A stretch of 64,000 bases of DNA, from contig JACRIM010000058.1 of the NCBI GenBank assembly GCA_016235815.1, positions 1 through 64,000 on the forward strand, given 5' to 3'. This stretch comes from Planctomycetota bacterium. GTDB lineage: Bacteria; Planctomycetota; Phycisphaerae; UBA1845; UTPLA1. How positions within the stretch are numbered: position 1 is the stretch's first letter; the number at the start of each line of letters is the position of its first letter. Positions 25,749 through 35,657 of this stretch are shown in pieces. The position numbers and the translations under genes are program-made. The notes below the pieces were generated by a model. The model was not told where the DNA came from and searched no databases. It saw nothing but the letters and a program-made list of their open reading frames with translations.

Positions 25749-27614
25749 CTATGCGGCGACGTTGTAAAACCGTTTCCAAAGCGAGAGCACCAGCAGTTTG
25801 TATAGCACGAACCAATGGTTCGCCGCCCCACTCGTATGCTCGTTGATCGCGCGCTCAACCGCGGGCCGATCGAGCCACGAGTTGCCTGAATCATCCAGCA
25901 ATACGCCTCGTAGATAACCGTTCAGCGGCCCCCGAAGCCACTGGGCCACCGGCACGCCCAAACCTGTCTTCGGCCCGTCGAGAATTTCATCCGGCACGAC
26001 GCCGCGGAGGGCACGCCGCAGAATGAACTTCTTCTGCCCTCGCTGGACCTTAAGCCGCGACGGGAGCGCCATCGCATAGTCCGTCAGGTTCGTATCAAGG
26101 AACGGCACGCGAATCTCAATACTGTGCGCCATCGTGCTCTTGTCCACCTTCTCAAGGAAAGTGTCCGGTAGCAATACGAGGCTGTCGATGTACAAGTTCC
26201 GTTGAACGGCGTCCAAATTGCTGAATCGTCCCCACAGATCGCGATACCGTTGAAACGGGTCGTGCCGGTCCAGCTCCCGCCGCGAATGATCCGACAACAA
26301 CCGCGTCGGTCGATTGGCAAGCGTCTCCACCGTCATCAACATCGCCAGCCGCAGCGGCGGGTCCGCGATATTCATCGTGTCAAAAAACCGCATGGCCCGC
26401 TGCCGACGCGGACCATTGGGAACGAGCATTCCCGCGATCGCCGCCAGTCCCGATACACCGCGCCAGAATGTCTCGTGGGCGAGAATGTTGTATCGCCGAT
26501 AGCCCGCGAACATCTCGTCGCCGCCGTCCCCTTGCAGGATGACCTTGACTGCCCCCTTCAACTCCTGACACAGTAGGTAGAGCGGGATGTTCGCTGCATC
26601 AGCGAACGGTTCGTCGTGGCTTTGCACAAGGCGCTCGATAACGTCCGACATATTCCCCGCACGAACGAAAAGCTCCTGATGCTCAGTGCCGAATTGGCGG
26701 GCCACCAACTGCGCCTTGGGCCGCTCATCAATGGGGTCAAAATCAAAGTGGACCGAATAGGTCTTCAGTCTTGCCTGATAATGTCGCGATGCAAACGCCG
26801 TGATGGCCGACGAATCAATTCCGCCGCTGAGAAATACGCCGACCGGCACATCGCTGATTAAATGGTCCCGAACTGCGGCCTCAAGTCGTTCACGCACAAC
26901 ACGGGTCGCCGTTTCGAGCGAATCGGAAACCGGCGGGAGTTTCTCAACAGACCAAAACGCCTCCGTTTTTTCGCCGGATCGATCGAACGTCAGCACATGC
27001 CCCGGCAGCAGCCGCTCAATCCCGTCGAACATCGTATGCGTGCCCAGCGCATTGCCGAAATACATGAACTCGTGCAACGCCGGCCACGACACCCGCCGTT
27101 CGCCGCCCCCCGCCGCCAGCACAGCCTTGATCTCCGACCCGAAAACGATCCCATCCTTCACGCGGCGTACATAGAGCGGCTTGATCCCGAAACGATCCCG
27201 CGCCAGCGTCAGCCGTTGTTCCCTGGAGTCCCAAATTGCAAGTGCATACATGCCGTTGCACTTCGGAAAGATGCCGTTACCCCATCGCATGAAAGCATGG
27301 AGCAGCACTTCCGTATCCGATCGCCCCCGAAACGAAACACCGTCCGATTCAAGTGTCGCCCGCAAATCGAGATAATTGTAAATCTCGCCGTTGAAAACAA
27401 TCGTATAGCGTCCATCCGGCGACTGCATTGGTTGGTGCCCAAGCGGCGACAGATCAATAATCGAAAGCCGCCGATGCCCCAAGCCGACCGGCCCATCCGT
27501 GAAGATTCCTTCGTCATCCGGCCCGCGATGTCGAATCGCATCCGCCATGGCGCGCACCCGTTCCGCTGGCACGGGTGGCCCGGAAAAATCTACGATTCCA
27601 CAGATTCCGCACAT
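25749..27614 (-). CDS. asnB: Asparagine synthase (glutamine-hydrolysing), copy 2
   Basis: The 621-residue protein begins MCGICGIVDFSG with Cys2. The amidotransferase domain shows HRRLSIIDLSPLGHQPMQS, VFNGEIYNYLDLR and RGRSDTEVLLHAF. The synthetase domain shows LSGGIDSSAITAFAS, LQGDGGDEMFAGYRRYN and IEIRVPFLDTNLTDYA. All catalytic landmarks are intact. It is clearly diverged from copies 1 and 3, so it probably acts on a different acceptor. It lies 17 bp from the downstream GT4 and 21 bp from the upstream GT4. Confidence 0.9.
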   Translation of the reverse strand: MCGICGIVDFSGPPVPAERVRAMADAIRHRGPDDEGIFTDGPVGLGHRRLSIIDLSPLGHQPMQSPDGRYTIVFNGEIYNYLDLRATLESDGVSFRGRSDTEVLLHAFMRWGNGIFPKCNGMYALAIWDSREQRLTLARDRFGIKPLYVRRVKDGIVFGSEIKAVLAAGGGERRVSWPALHEFMYFGNALGTHTMFDGIERLLPGHVLTFDRSGEKTEAFWSVEKLPPVSDSLETATRVVRERLEAAVRDHLISDVPVGVFLSGGIDSSAITAFASRHYQARLKTYSVHFDFDPIDERPKAQLVARQFGTEHQELFVRAGNMSDVIERLVQSHDEPFADAANIPLYLLCQELKGAVKVILQGDGGDEMFAGYRRYNILAHETFWRGVSGLAAIAGMLVPNGPRRQRAMRFFDTMNIADPPLRLAMLMTVETLANRPTRLLSDHSRRELDRHDPFQRYRDLWGRFSNLDAVQRNLYIDSLVLLPDTFLEKVDKSTMAHSIEIRVPFLDTNLTDYAMALPSRLKVQRGQKKFILRRALRGVVPDEILDGPKTGLGVPVAQWLRGPLNGYLRGVLLDDSGNSWLDRPAVERAINEHTSGAANHWFVLYKLLVLSLWKRFYNVAA

Positions 27615-27635
27615 GAAGTTCTGAAGGACGCTTGC

Positions 27636-28748
27636 TTAAGTGTGGCTCACTCGATCCCGAAGCGCGGACTCATACACCGAATAGAGTCTCGCCCCCATCG
27701 CTTTCATCGTAAATCGCTGCTCGACGGACGCACGACCGCATTCGCCAAGTCGCCGCCGCATGTCATCGTCTGCAAGCAATCGCTCGGTCGCACCCACGAA
27801 TGCGTCGACATCGCCAAGTGGAACAATCAAGCCCTCGCGCCCATCCGTCACGAGTTCTTCCACGCCCGCATAGGCCGTGCTTACCACCGGAATACCAACG
27901 GCCATCGCTTCAAGCAGCGTATTCGCGAGGCCTTCGTAATGAGAGGTCAGAGCCAGCACGTCCGTGGCGCACAGCACATCCGGGATATCGTCGCGAACAC
28001 CAAGAAACCGAACCGACTCGGCGATTCCAAGCCCCGCCGCCTGTTCTTCCAGTTCCCGGCGAAGTTCGCCATCCCCCGCGATTAAAAACACAACACCGGG
28101 CCTCTTCTTAAGAACACGCGCAGCCACATTAAGATACATCGAGACGTTCTTCTGCGGCGAAAGCCGTGCCACAAGAGACACAACAGGCGTCGTTTCCGTT
28201 AGCCCCAGCTTCTTCTTGGCCTCGCCCGGGGTCAGGGTGGAAGCAAACGCCGAAGGGGAAATTCCGTTGTAGACCACATGAACACGTTCCGGCCTCGCCC
28301 CAACTCCCGGCAACAAAGATCGCCGCGTCGCCTCGGAATTGCAGATCCACCCGGTCACCAGATGATTAATGATTCGATGCAAGAAACGGATAAGCCCCTT
28401 GTCTTCGTACTCCACTCGTATCCCGGCGAACACCGCCGGCACACGAGCCATCCATCCCGCGACACCAACGTAAATGCTCGTCGCGCTCATGAACGCGTGA
28501 ACCACGTCGAATCGGTTTGCCCGAAAGTACCGATAGAGTCGCCACAGAAATCGAAAGTAGGTCCCGCGTTTCGGAAAATGGGAGATTCGATCGCGGGCCT
28601 CTTCGGGGATGGGATAATTGTGCTCGGCCCGGTTGTAGTAGATCAGCCGGACGTCATATCCGCAGCGGGCCAATTCCGTGACCGCCGCAAGAGCCTGGCG
28701 TTCCGCGCCCGCACGGATCAAAGAATCAAGGACGATGCAAATCTTCAT
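27636..28748 (-). CDS. Glycosyltransferase family 4
   Basis: The start MKICIVLDSLIRAGAERQAL gives 370 residues with the standard GT4 opening; an ATG at 28781 that overlaps the upstream gene is an alternative. Visible motifs are HAFMSATSIYVGVAGWMARVPAV, CNSEATRRSLLPGVG, VVYNGISPSAF, VSLVARLSPQKNVSMYL, FLIAGDGELRRELEEQA and ALTSHYEGLANTLLEAMAVGIPVVST (EX7E). It belongs to the GT1/GT4 group with GT-B fold. It sits directly downstream of the O-antigen-ligase-type gene. Confidence 0.9.
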   Translation of the reverse strand: MKICIVLDSLIRAGAERQALAAVTELARCGYDVRLIYYNRAEHNYPIPEEARDRISHFPKRGTYFRFLWRLYRYFRANRFDVVHAFMSATSIYVGVAGWMARVPAVFAGIRVEYEDKGLIRFLHRIINHLVTGWICNSEATRRSLLPGVGARPERVHVVYNGISPSAFASTLTPGEAKKKLGLTETTPVVSLVARLSPQKNVSMYLNVAARVLKKRPGVVFLIAGDGELRRELEEQAAGLGIAESVRFLGVRDDIPDVLCATDVLALTSHYEGLANTLLEAMAVGIPVVSTAYAGVEELVTDGREGLIVPLGDVDAFVGATERLLADDDMRRRLGECGRASVEQRFTMKAMGARLYSVYESALRDRVSHT

Positions 28749-28773
28749 GGATCGACGCGCGCCATGGCGCACG

Positions 28774-30123
28774 TCAGGCATAGTCAGTCTGAACGGACGC
28801 GCCCCCATAGGAGCGGTTGAGCTGCCACAAATACCCACACGCCGCGCCGATCATCGGCCACATCAGCCGGTGCTGAAACGTCATCGCCACGATGTCAAAG
28901 AGGATGTTGACCCAAAAGAACGCGACGATCAGGTTTACGACGGCAAAATCGCGCTGAGGTAGCGGCAGCTTGCGGGTTCGTAACAGGAGCGTGAGGAATG
29001 CAAACCGACCGCTGAAGTAAAGGAGAAATCCCGGAATGCCCGTGCACGACAACGTCTCGGATATCGTTGAGTGAGAGAAGTGCGCCACACCTTCGGCGGT
29101 TCGACCAAGCCCCGCCAGCGCAAATCCCCCTTGCCCAAGCCCAATGATGGGGTTCTGGATAGTCACTATTATCGCGCTGATGAAATATTGAAAACGAGGC
29201 TCGTCCTGCATGGCATCGTAGCTGGAAAACGTCTTGATCAATCGATAGAAAAACGGCAGATTGCTGACGTAATACACACTCCCCGCCAGCAGGACCATCG
29301 CAAGGCACACGATAAGGACTTTCTTCATCACATCGCCGCCGCCGGCCTTGCGGAAGTGGTACCAATAAAGACTCGCGGCAACGATGACCGTATTGAGCAT
29401 CGCCATACGCGAGCCTGAGGCTGCAACGATATACAACGCCGACACAAGCGAAACCGTGGTGCAGAGCCGAAGAATAACGCTCTTGTACCCGAGTAGACAG
29501 GCGATCGACGCGATGGCCACGAGTACGCCGAATTCTCCCAGGTCGTTCGCATTGCTGAGCAGTGTTCCGCTCGCACGAGCGCCCTTCACATCCTTGCCCG
29601 CCGAAAACTGTATGGACCGTAGAATCGTATCAATTCCCTGAACAAGAACAATAACAGCCGCAATGCAGAGAATGAGGCAACACACCAGGAGGTCTTTGCG
29701 AGTTCGGACACTTTGAGATGCAATCCACGTAATGCCCATGACCTTGATGCTGGTCATGTAGATCTGCATGAAATAGTCAGTATCCGCCGTGATGATAAGT
29801 CCCGTCGTGGACCATGCCGTAAACGCGACGAAGAGCGTGATCGGCTTGGACCAGGATATCGCCTGACCCTTCGCGAATATTCCAATCACCACCCACATAA
29901 CACCAAGCAGCGCCCCCACCGCCTGCGGAATCCACGCGGTCTGTTCGGATGCAGTACTGAACAATGCGACACTGGCCAGATACAAGCCGGTCAAGATGCC
30001 CAGGAGCGTCGGCATCGATCGCGCTTCGGGATCGAACCGTTGATTGCGAATCAACGCCGCTTCCGCGTCGTAGTCGATCATCGACGGCGCGTATTGAATT
30101 GGATAGTTTGAATACTGCGTCAC
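28774..30123 (-). CDS. O-antigen ligase/polymerase family membrane protein
   Basis: The 449-residue protein has a GTG start overlapping the upstream stop by 4 bases (GTGA). About ten to twelve hydrophobic segments run through it. A large loop with FFYRLIKTFSSYDAMQDEPRFQYF and NPIIGLGQGGF matches the Wzy_C/O-antigen ligase pattern (G.G.G...). The C-terminal part holds further membrane segments. It would polymerise or ligate lipid-linked oligosaccharides at the outer face of the inner membrane, the step after flippase export. It is the only ligase/polymerase candidate in the locus. Confidence 0.82.
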   Translation of the reverse strand: MTQYSNYPIQYAPSMIDYDAEAALIRNQRFDPEARSMPTLLGILTGLYLASVALFSTASEQTAWIPQAVGALLGVMWVVIGIFAKGQAISWSKPITLFVAFTAWSTTGLIITADTDYFMQIYMTSIKVMGITWIASQSVRTRKDLLVCCLILCIAAVIVLVQGIDTILRSIQFSAGKDVKGARASGTLLSNANDLGEFGVLVAIASIACLLGYKSVILRLCTTVSLVSALYIVAASGSRMAMLNTVIVAASLYWYHFRKAGGGDVMKKVLIVCLAMVLLAGSVYYVSNLPFFYRLIKTFSSYDAMQDEPRFQYFISAIIVTIQNPIIGLGQGGFALAGLGRTAEGVAHFSHSTISETLSCTGIPGFLLYFSGRFAFLTLLLRTRKLPLPQRDFAVVNLIVAFFWVNILFDIVAMTFQHRLMWPMIGAACGYLWQLNRSYGGASVQTDYA

Positions 30124-31973
30124 GCAGCGATTTCTCCCGCCCGATCAACAAACGATCGCGCCCACAACTCCAGCGCCGCCAGCGACCATGCCGCTTCCGG
30201 TGCATTGTCCGATCCGTCGGCGTGGCTCCTCATCACCGTCTCCACTCCCTTCGGATCCATCCACCCGCGCTCCCGGAACGACTTGCTCCCTACGATCTCG
30301 TGAATCCTCGCGAGTCCGTCACCCTGAAAATACGCCGGCGGAAGTGCAAACCCAACCTTCGGCCGATCAAACAACTCCCGCCCAAAGCGGGCCTCAACGA
30401 GTCGGAACAACGCCTTTTTGCCCTGCGTTCGGTCCACCTTCAATCTCGTCGGCAGCCTGCCCGCTAACTCTATAACTTTATGATCCAGCAGCGGTACGCG
30501 ATTCTCCAGACCCACCGCCATGGTCATCTTGTCATTTCGCATCAGGATCGAAACCAGATACGTCTTCAACTCATAATAGATGTGCCGATTGACCAGGTCA
30601 TCCGTCGGGGCCTTTGCCAACACCCGTCGCCGTGAGTCCTCCGCCTGTCGCACCGCACCCGGCCCGAACAGCCCTTCCAGATAGTGGCTCGGCAGGTACG
30701 CCGACGACCAGATCATCCGTCCGTCATCGTCGCGCTGCAGCTCTCGGGCGATTCGTCGATACCGCCCCCCCGCGAACCCCCCGACCAGACCGGCCACGAA
30801 ACGGCTCCCGGGAATGGACGAAGCCAGATGCCGAAATCGCATCACCGACCGAAACCGATCGTACCCCCCCATCACCTCGTCGCCGCCTTCGCCTGAGAGC
30901 AGCACCGTCACCTTCGGCCGCGCCAGTTTCGCAAGCTGCCACATGGCCACCGAGTTCGGGTGATTCATCGGCTCATCCATGTGCCACGTCAGTCGCGGCA
31001 CATACTCATAGAACGCATCGGAGTTGAGCACCTCGGTGTAATTCTCCACTCCCAAAATGTCCGACGCCCGCTTGGCATAGGCACGTTCATCCGACGGCCC
31101 GTTGAACCCAATGCTGAATGTCTTCATCGTGGAGGCCGCCGCCTCGCAAGCCAGCGCCGTCACCAGTGATGAATCAACCCCGCCCGACAGCGCGCAACCC
31201 ACCGGCACATCCGAGATGAGGCGATACTTCACGCTGCGAAGCAGTTCGGCCTTTAGCGATTCAACCCATTCGTCATCGCTCCCGCCCTGTCCGGCGTTGA
31301 ACGGAATATCCCAATACGGACTTGTCGTGACATTGCCGCGCGACACGCGCATGCAATGCCCCGGCTTGAGTTCATGAATGTCCTGCAGGAGCGTCTGCCC
31401 GTCGCATACATAACGAAACGCGACATATTCCGGCAACGCGGTTTGATTGATTCGCCGTGGCACGCCCTCGTTCAGCACGATGGCCTTAGTCTCCGATGCG
31501 AAAATAAGCCGCTTGTCATCGCAATAGTAGTAAAGCGGCTTGATTCCCATTCGGTCGCGAACAAGAAACAGGTCGTCCTTCTTGGCATCGTAGATCGCAA
31601 ACGCAAACATGCCGCGAAACCGCTCAACACACGACTCACCCCACTCCGCGTACGCATAAAGGATGACCTCGGTGTCGCTCTTCGACCGAAATACATGCCC
31701 CCGCGCCTCCAACTCCGGACGAATCTCCTGAAAGTTGTACACCTCACCGTTGAAAACAATGATGTTTCCCGTCCGCGCATCGATCATGGGCTGATGGCCC
31801 GCGGGGCTGAGGTCGATGATCGAGAGCCGATTGTGAACGAGGCCGACATGCCCCTTGTGCCACACACCGCTGTCGTCGGGCCCGCGATGCCGCGTCGATT
31901 GCTTCATGCGCTCCAGCGCAGCCGGATCCACCGGGCGGCCGTCTCGCATGTAAACACCAGATATTCCACACAT
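30120..31973 (-). CDS. asnB: Asparagine synthase (glutamine-hydrolysing), copy 3
   Basis: The 617-residue protein begins MCGISGVYM, with Cys2 kept but the usual CGI(C/S)G variant at residue 5. The amidotransferase domain has HNRLSIIDLSPAGHQPM, VFNGEVYNFQEIR and RSKSDTEVILYAYAEWG. The synthetase domain has LSGGVDSSLVTALAC, LSGEGGDEVMGGYDRF and LENRVPLLDHKVIELAG. It is the first amidotransferase gene in transcription order and is translationally coupled to the ligase gene by a GTGA overlap. The acceptor is unknown. Confidence 0.9.
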   Translation of the reverse strand: MCGISGVYMRDGRPVDPAALERMKQSTRHRGPDDSGVWHKGHVGLVHNRLSIIDLSPAGHQPMIDARTGNIIVFNGEVYNFQEIRPELEARGHVFRSKSDTEVILYAYAEWGESCVERFRGMFAFAIYDAKKDDLFLVRDRMGIKPLYYYCDDKRLIFASETKAIVLNEGVPRRINQTALPEYVAFRYVCDGQTLLQDIHELKPGHCMRVSRGNVTTSPYWDIPFNAGQGGSDDEWVESLKAELLRSVKYRLISDVPVGCALSGGVDSSLVTALACEAAASTMKTFSIGFNGPSDERAYAKRASDILGVENYTEVLNSDAFYEYVPRLTWHMDEPMNHPNSVAMWQLAKLARPKVTVLLSGEGGDEVMGGYDRFRSVMRFRHLASSIPGSRFVAGLVGGFAGGRYRRIARELQRDDDGRMIWSSAYLPSHYLEGLFGPGAVRQAEDSRRRVLAKAPTDDLVNRHIYYELKTYLVSILMRNDKMTMAVGLENRVPLLDHKVIELAGRLPTRLKVDRTQGKKALFRLVEARFGRELFDRPKVGFALPPAYFQGDGLARIHEIVGSKSFRERGWMDPKGVETVMRSHADGSDNAPEAAWSLAALELWARSFVDRAGEIAA

Positions 31974-31997
31974 GGGTCGTTTGTTCCCCGCTCGCCG

Positions 31998-33038
31998 CTA
32001 TGAGGCGGCCGTATTCGCTCGCGATTTCAGGTCGTTGAGCAGATCAATCAGGATGGCATCCTGCGGCCACATCGGTCCTTCGTGCCAATTTAACCGGCCG
32101 TCCCAATGGCCGGGGCACGCATGAACCGCATCGGCCAGATAGCAATAGCTGATCTCCACGATGAGGGGCTGACCTGACGGCATCTTCACAAAATCAAACG
32201 CCAGGCTCTGCGTCTTCAGCCGTCGAACGGTTTCAAAAGCAATTTGCACGCACCGTGGATCGATCTTCGACATGTCGTACGAAATGTCGCCGCTGCCCGA
32301 AGCGCGAAAGTCATTCGGCCGCACCCCGCGCGTAAATGCAAACGCCCGATCACCAATAATCGTTACGCGCGTGTCCGTTGTGTTGTTCGGTATGAAGTCC
32401 TGAAAGTATGCGTAGCCCTTCTCGCGGGCAATGGTCCGGTTATACCGAACGACGGTGGCAAGCGTCTTCGGCAATCGCTTGAGCAGCGGAATCAAATCGC
32501 CCTTGCGCCGGTGCTTTCGCATGCGCGTCGAAAAATCCCCGGCAAGCCCCGCAATCGCCTTAAACCCCGGGCCGAACGCCTGGCGACAAATCTTTCGAGC
32601 CTCGTCGCGCGATTTCAACAGAAACACATTCAGTGAGCCAGACCCTCGCGCCAGCTTGAATACTTTTGGAAACTCCGTTCGCTCCACCCACTCCAGCGCC
32701 GACTCCAGCGAGTAGAACGCATACGAGGGCACCATCTCCGCGCCGACTGCCTCCAAAAGATACTTTTGCGCGACCTTGTCGTCATAATGCCAGCACGTCG
32801 CCGAATCCGGAAAAACCCGCAACCCCATCGCCTCGGCCGAACGAGTGACCCGCTCCCCGGCGAGCACGTCGGCCTGAGCCAGATTTTCCCACTCCCACAT
32901 CAGCGCCGAGCAACCCCGGAGCTGCGTCATGATGTCCGTCGAGAAGCAATTCACGATTCGATGTGCGATGCCGTTTGACCGGCAATACTCGATCCACCGA
33001 TCCGAGAAACTTCCAGGCTTGTCGTGAATGGCAATCAT
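31998..33038 (-). CDS. ATP-grasp-like protein
   Basis: The start MIAIHDKPGSFSDRWIEYC gives 346 residues; an ATG at 33098, inside the upstream gene, is the alternative. The ATP-grasp layout is visible: KVAQKYLLEAVGAEMVPSYAFY, FPKVFKLARGSGSLNVFLL (phosphate-binding Lys/Gly loop), YAYFQDFIPNNTTDTRVTIIGDRAFAFTRGV and LAFDFVKMPSGQPLIVEISYCY (metal-binding Asp/Glu). It resembles RimK-type amino-acid ligases. With the other ATP-grasp gene in this operon it may install an amino acid or peptide on a sugar (inference). Confidence 0.7.
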   Translation of the reverse strand: MIAIHDKPGSFSDRWIEYCRSNGIAHRIVNCFSTDIMTQLRGCSALMWEWENLAQADVLAGERVTRSAEAMGLRVFPDSATCWHYDDKVAQKYLLEAVGAEMVPSYAFYSLESALEWVERTEFPKVFKLARGSGSLNVFLLKSRDEARKICRQAFGPGFKAIAGLAGDFSTRMRKHRRKGDLIPLLKRLPKTLATVVRYNRTIAREKGYAYFQDFIPNNTTDTRVTIIGDRAFAFTRGVRPNDFRASGSGDISYDMSKIDPRCVQIAFETVRRLKTQSLAFDFVKMPSGQPLIVEISYCYLADAVHACPGHWDGRLNWHEGPMWPQDAILIDLLNDLKSRANTAAS

Positions 33039-33081
33039 GCGTGATGCGATGGGTTGAGGGGCGAGCGAATGAACCTGATAC

Positions 33082-34323
33082 TCAATTCGGTTGCACACGG
33101 CGCGGCTTCACAATTCCGCGAGACATCAAATCGCGAATCCATGCAGCCATTGCCTTCCCCGCGACGTCATGGGCTGCCTCGTTGTAATGATCGTCGTCGG
33201 GAAAGTTGTGCATGCCCTTGGTGGCTCGCACCATGGCGACAAGATCGGCCGTGAGATCCAAAAATGGAATGCCGAGGCGCTCACAAATCGGCCCGACGTA
33301 ATCCCGCCCCATCTCGTCGATGCGATCATCCAACATGCAGTATGGATCCAGCTCTTTCTTCGCAGGCGTGTAGGTCTCGCCCCGTTCGGCCGCCTTGATC
33401 TCCCGCAGATGCCCGCGAAACGCGACACAGAACGGAATGCCGGCACTGGCACATTCAGACTTCGAGGCTTCAAGCAGCCGTGCAATCAGTTCCCAACTCT
33501 TTTCATAACGCTGGGTTTCAGAAAGCCCCGCACCGCGAAATCGATTGCTGGAGCTACCGGTCAATTCACGCCGTACAATTCCCCCTGGACCTCGCGGGCC
33601 GGCCATCCGATCCAATAACCGCTTTTGGATCAGGAAATAACGGCTGAGCGCCAGTTGTGCCATCATTCGACGAGCGCCGGATCGCTCCCAATAGGAGGCG
33701 CCCATCGGCTCCAGTCGCCCGGCCGAATCTAACGCGAATGCCGGAATCGACGATTCAATCTCCCCGACATACGGCGACGAGTCATACACGTCGTTTTGCG
33801 TGAAGAACAAAATAACGGCGTCTGGTTTGTAATCCAGAATGTAGTGCCGGATCAGTTGATACTCTTGCGCCGTGCCATAGCCTGAACAACCAAACGGATA
33901 GACCTCGGCGCGGTTCCCGGACAAAGTCAGCGTCTTCTCCGCAATGACCGCCATCTGCTTGTCGCATGGCACCTGCATCGCTTCTACATACGAATCGCCG
34001 GTCAGGCAGATCCGAAGTGTCCCAGCCTCACGTGGGAACGAAAAGTCCCGCGGATAATTCCACCCTTGCGCGTTGAAATTGTAGGGCGCGTAAATGCTCG
34101 CACCGGCGATGTTCACCCCGCGCTGATTGGGTTTCCGCCGAATTCCAACGGCTGGATCCCAGAACTGGAATGCAACATTCGTCACCGGCACGAACAGGCG
34201 GAATACGAGCTCCGTTATTCCACAAACAAAAAGCACGCTGCAACCCAGTACGACGAGTTTCAGCAGGAAGCGAGAAGGCTTCTTGGCCGCGGCCGTCGGT
34301 TTGTTCGAAGTATCCGTCACCAT
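33082..34323 (-). CDS. Membrane-anchored SGNH/GDSL hydrolase-like protein
   Basis: The 413-residue protein overlaps the CapA gene by 7 bases. One N-terminal anchor (LLKLVVLGCSVLFVCGITELVFRLF) is followed by an SGNH-like domain. Its landmarks are ICLTGDSYVEAMQVP (block I Ser), VYPFGCSGYGTAQEY (block II Gly), ILFFTQNDVYDSS (block III Asn) and FPDDDHYNEAAHDVAGKAM (block V Asp-His). It would act on the periplasmic side as an O-acyltransferase or esterase on the polymer, like AlgX/AlgJ-type proteins. A related gene with the same architecture is at 39207. Confidence 0.78.
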   Translation of the reverse strand: MVTDTSNKPTAAAKKPSRFLLKLVVLGCSVLFVCGITELVFRLFVPVTNVAFQFWDPAVGIRRKPNQRGVNIAGASIYAPYNFNAQGWNYPRDFSFPREAGTLRICLTGDSYVEAMQVPCDKQMAVIAEKTLTLSGNRAEVYPFGCSGYGTAQEYQLIRHYILDYKPDAVILFFTQNDVYDSSPYVGEIESSIPAFALDSAGRLEPMGASYWERSGARRMMAQLALSRYFLIQKRLLDRMAGPRGPGGIVRRELTGSSSNRFRGAGLSETQRYEKSWELIARLLEASKSECASAGIPFCVAFRGHLREIKAAERGETYTPAKKELDPYCMLDDRIDEMGRDYVGPICERLGIPFLDLTADLVAMVRATKGMHNFPDDDHYNEAAHDVAGKAMAAWIRDLMSRGIVKPRRVQPN

Positions 34324-35642
34324 CTGCTGTCCGATGTTAACTCACAAAAATCGTTTCGAAACGAAGGATCAAGCGGCCACCCATCCCTTGCCAACTCCGT
34401 CGCGCGGACAATGGCCTCGTGGTGTGTGGGACAACGCAACCAGTTAATCAGCGATGTTAACCCCGCCTTGCGACGCCTGCGCGAGCTGCCAAATCGGGCG
34501 ATCATTCCAGTAAGGAACAAACCCGCATAGTGTGGGGCGAGGTATCGAACGCCGTCTTTCAGAACAAATTCCAGTTTCGCCGGCACCAGTCCCGCGGCTC
34601 CGAACAGATTGGAAAAGTACAACCATCGCGCCGAGTGACAGAAATGATCCCACACTCCAGCCACGGCTACAGGCGACGACGCAATCTCATTCATCCGCAG
34701 CAATCGCCCGCGCCACGTCTCAAGCAATGCGCCTTCAAGCGGCATTACGCCATACGCTGCATCGTGCTCAGACTGCTTGCTCAAAAAGCACTCAACGCGA
34801 TGGACACCAGCCTTTGACATAGTCAGACGCGCGATCATCCCGATATGCCAACAAGCCGGCGGTGCTGCATCATCCGGATTCGGAAACAGAAAATTCCCCA
34901 ATCCGTAGAGAATCGGCACCCCGCGATAAACCTCCACGCCTTCAATGATGTGTGCGTGATGCGCGATCACGGCCGCGGCCCCCGCATCCACCAGACCTCG
35001 CAGACATCGTTGCGTGCGCGGGCTTGGAACTGGGTAATACATGCAGCCACAATGCACAACCGCCACAACCAGATCAGCCTCGCGCTTCGCATCCCGAATC
35101 CGGCCGATGGCCCATGCCACGTCAAACGGCGCCGCCCCCGCCTTCGTGGCGGTCGCGCAGGAAAACTCTTCCTCCGCCATTGCAACGACAGCCACCCGAA
35201 GCGACCCATGCGTAAGAATGAGCGGTCGCCCCGCGTCATCCAGATTCTTTCCAATCCCGACGGTGCGGAAGCCGGACTTTTCGCATTCATCACGCGTGCG
35301 AAACATCGAGTCCGGCCCAAAATCAAGAATATGGTTATTGGCGAGCGTCACAGCGTCGAAACGGCCCTCTTTCAGGGCATCGAGCGTCTTGTGCGACGCA
35401 TGCAACGTCGGCCCGAATTTCGAGATCGGCTCATCCGACGCGAACAGCGTGCATTCCAAGTCCGCAATCGAAAGATCCTTTTCCCCGCAGACCGCCGCGA
35501 CATCCGGATGCAAATACCGATTGAAGCCCTGACGGTAAGGCCCATACACCGGTCCTTCCGGCAGCGCCACATCACCCACCGCAAGCAACCGGGTGTTGCC
35601 GGACGGCGAATCACTTAGCTTCAAATCAACAACAGGAGTCAT
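34317..35642 (-). CDS. CapA family protein
   Basis: The 441-residue protein matches the CapA/PgsA metallophosphatase-like fold: LLAVGDVALPEG, IADLECTLFA, the conserved TLANNHILDFG, TVGIGKNLDDA, VVAVVHCGCMYYPVPSP, VIAHHAHIIEGVEVYRGVPILYGLGNFLF. CapA proteins belong to poly-gamma-glutamate and capsule loci. No signal peptide is evident. With the ATP-grasp and asparagine-synthase genes it suggests a polymer with amide or amino-acid chemistry. It lies 15 bp downstream of the flippase. Confidence 0.87.
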   Translation of the reverse strand: MTPVVDLKLSDSPSGNTRLLAVGDVALPEGPVYGPYRQGFNRYLHPDVAAVCGEKDLSIADLECTLFASDEPISKFGPTLHASHKTLDALKEGRFDAVTLANNHILDFGPDSMFRTRDECEKSGFRTVGIGKNLDDAGRPLILTHGSLRVAVVAMAEEEFSCATATKAGAAPFDVAWAIGRIRDAKREADLVVAVVHCGCMYYPVPSPRTQRCLRGLVDAGAAAVIAHHAHIIEGVEVYRGVPILYGLGNFLFPNPDDAAPPACWHIGMIARLTMSKAGVHRVECFLSKQSEHDAAYGVMPLEGALLETWRGRLLRMNEIASSPVAVAGVWDHFCHSARWLYFSNLFGAAGLVPAKLEFVLKDGVRYLAPHYAGLFLTGMIARFGSSRRRRKAGLTSLINWLRCPTHHEAIVRATELARDGWPLDPSFRNDFCELTSDSRW

Positions 35643-35657
35643 GAAACGATCACGCGA

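Noticed and set aside
26862-28085. 407-codon plus-strand open frame
   Set aside because: It lies opposite asnB copy 2 and a GT4 gene; the composition is antisense-like and no domain is visible.
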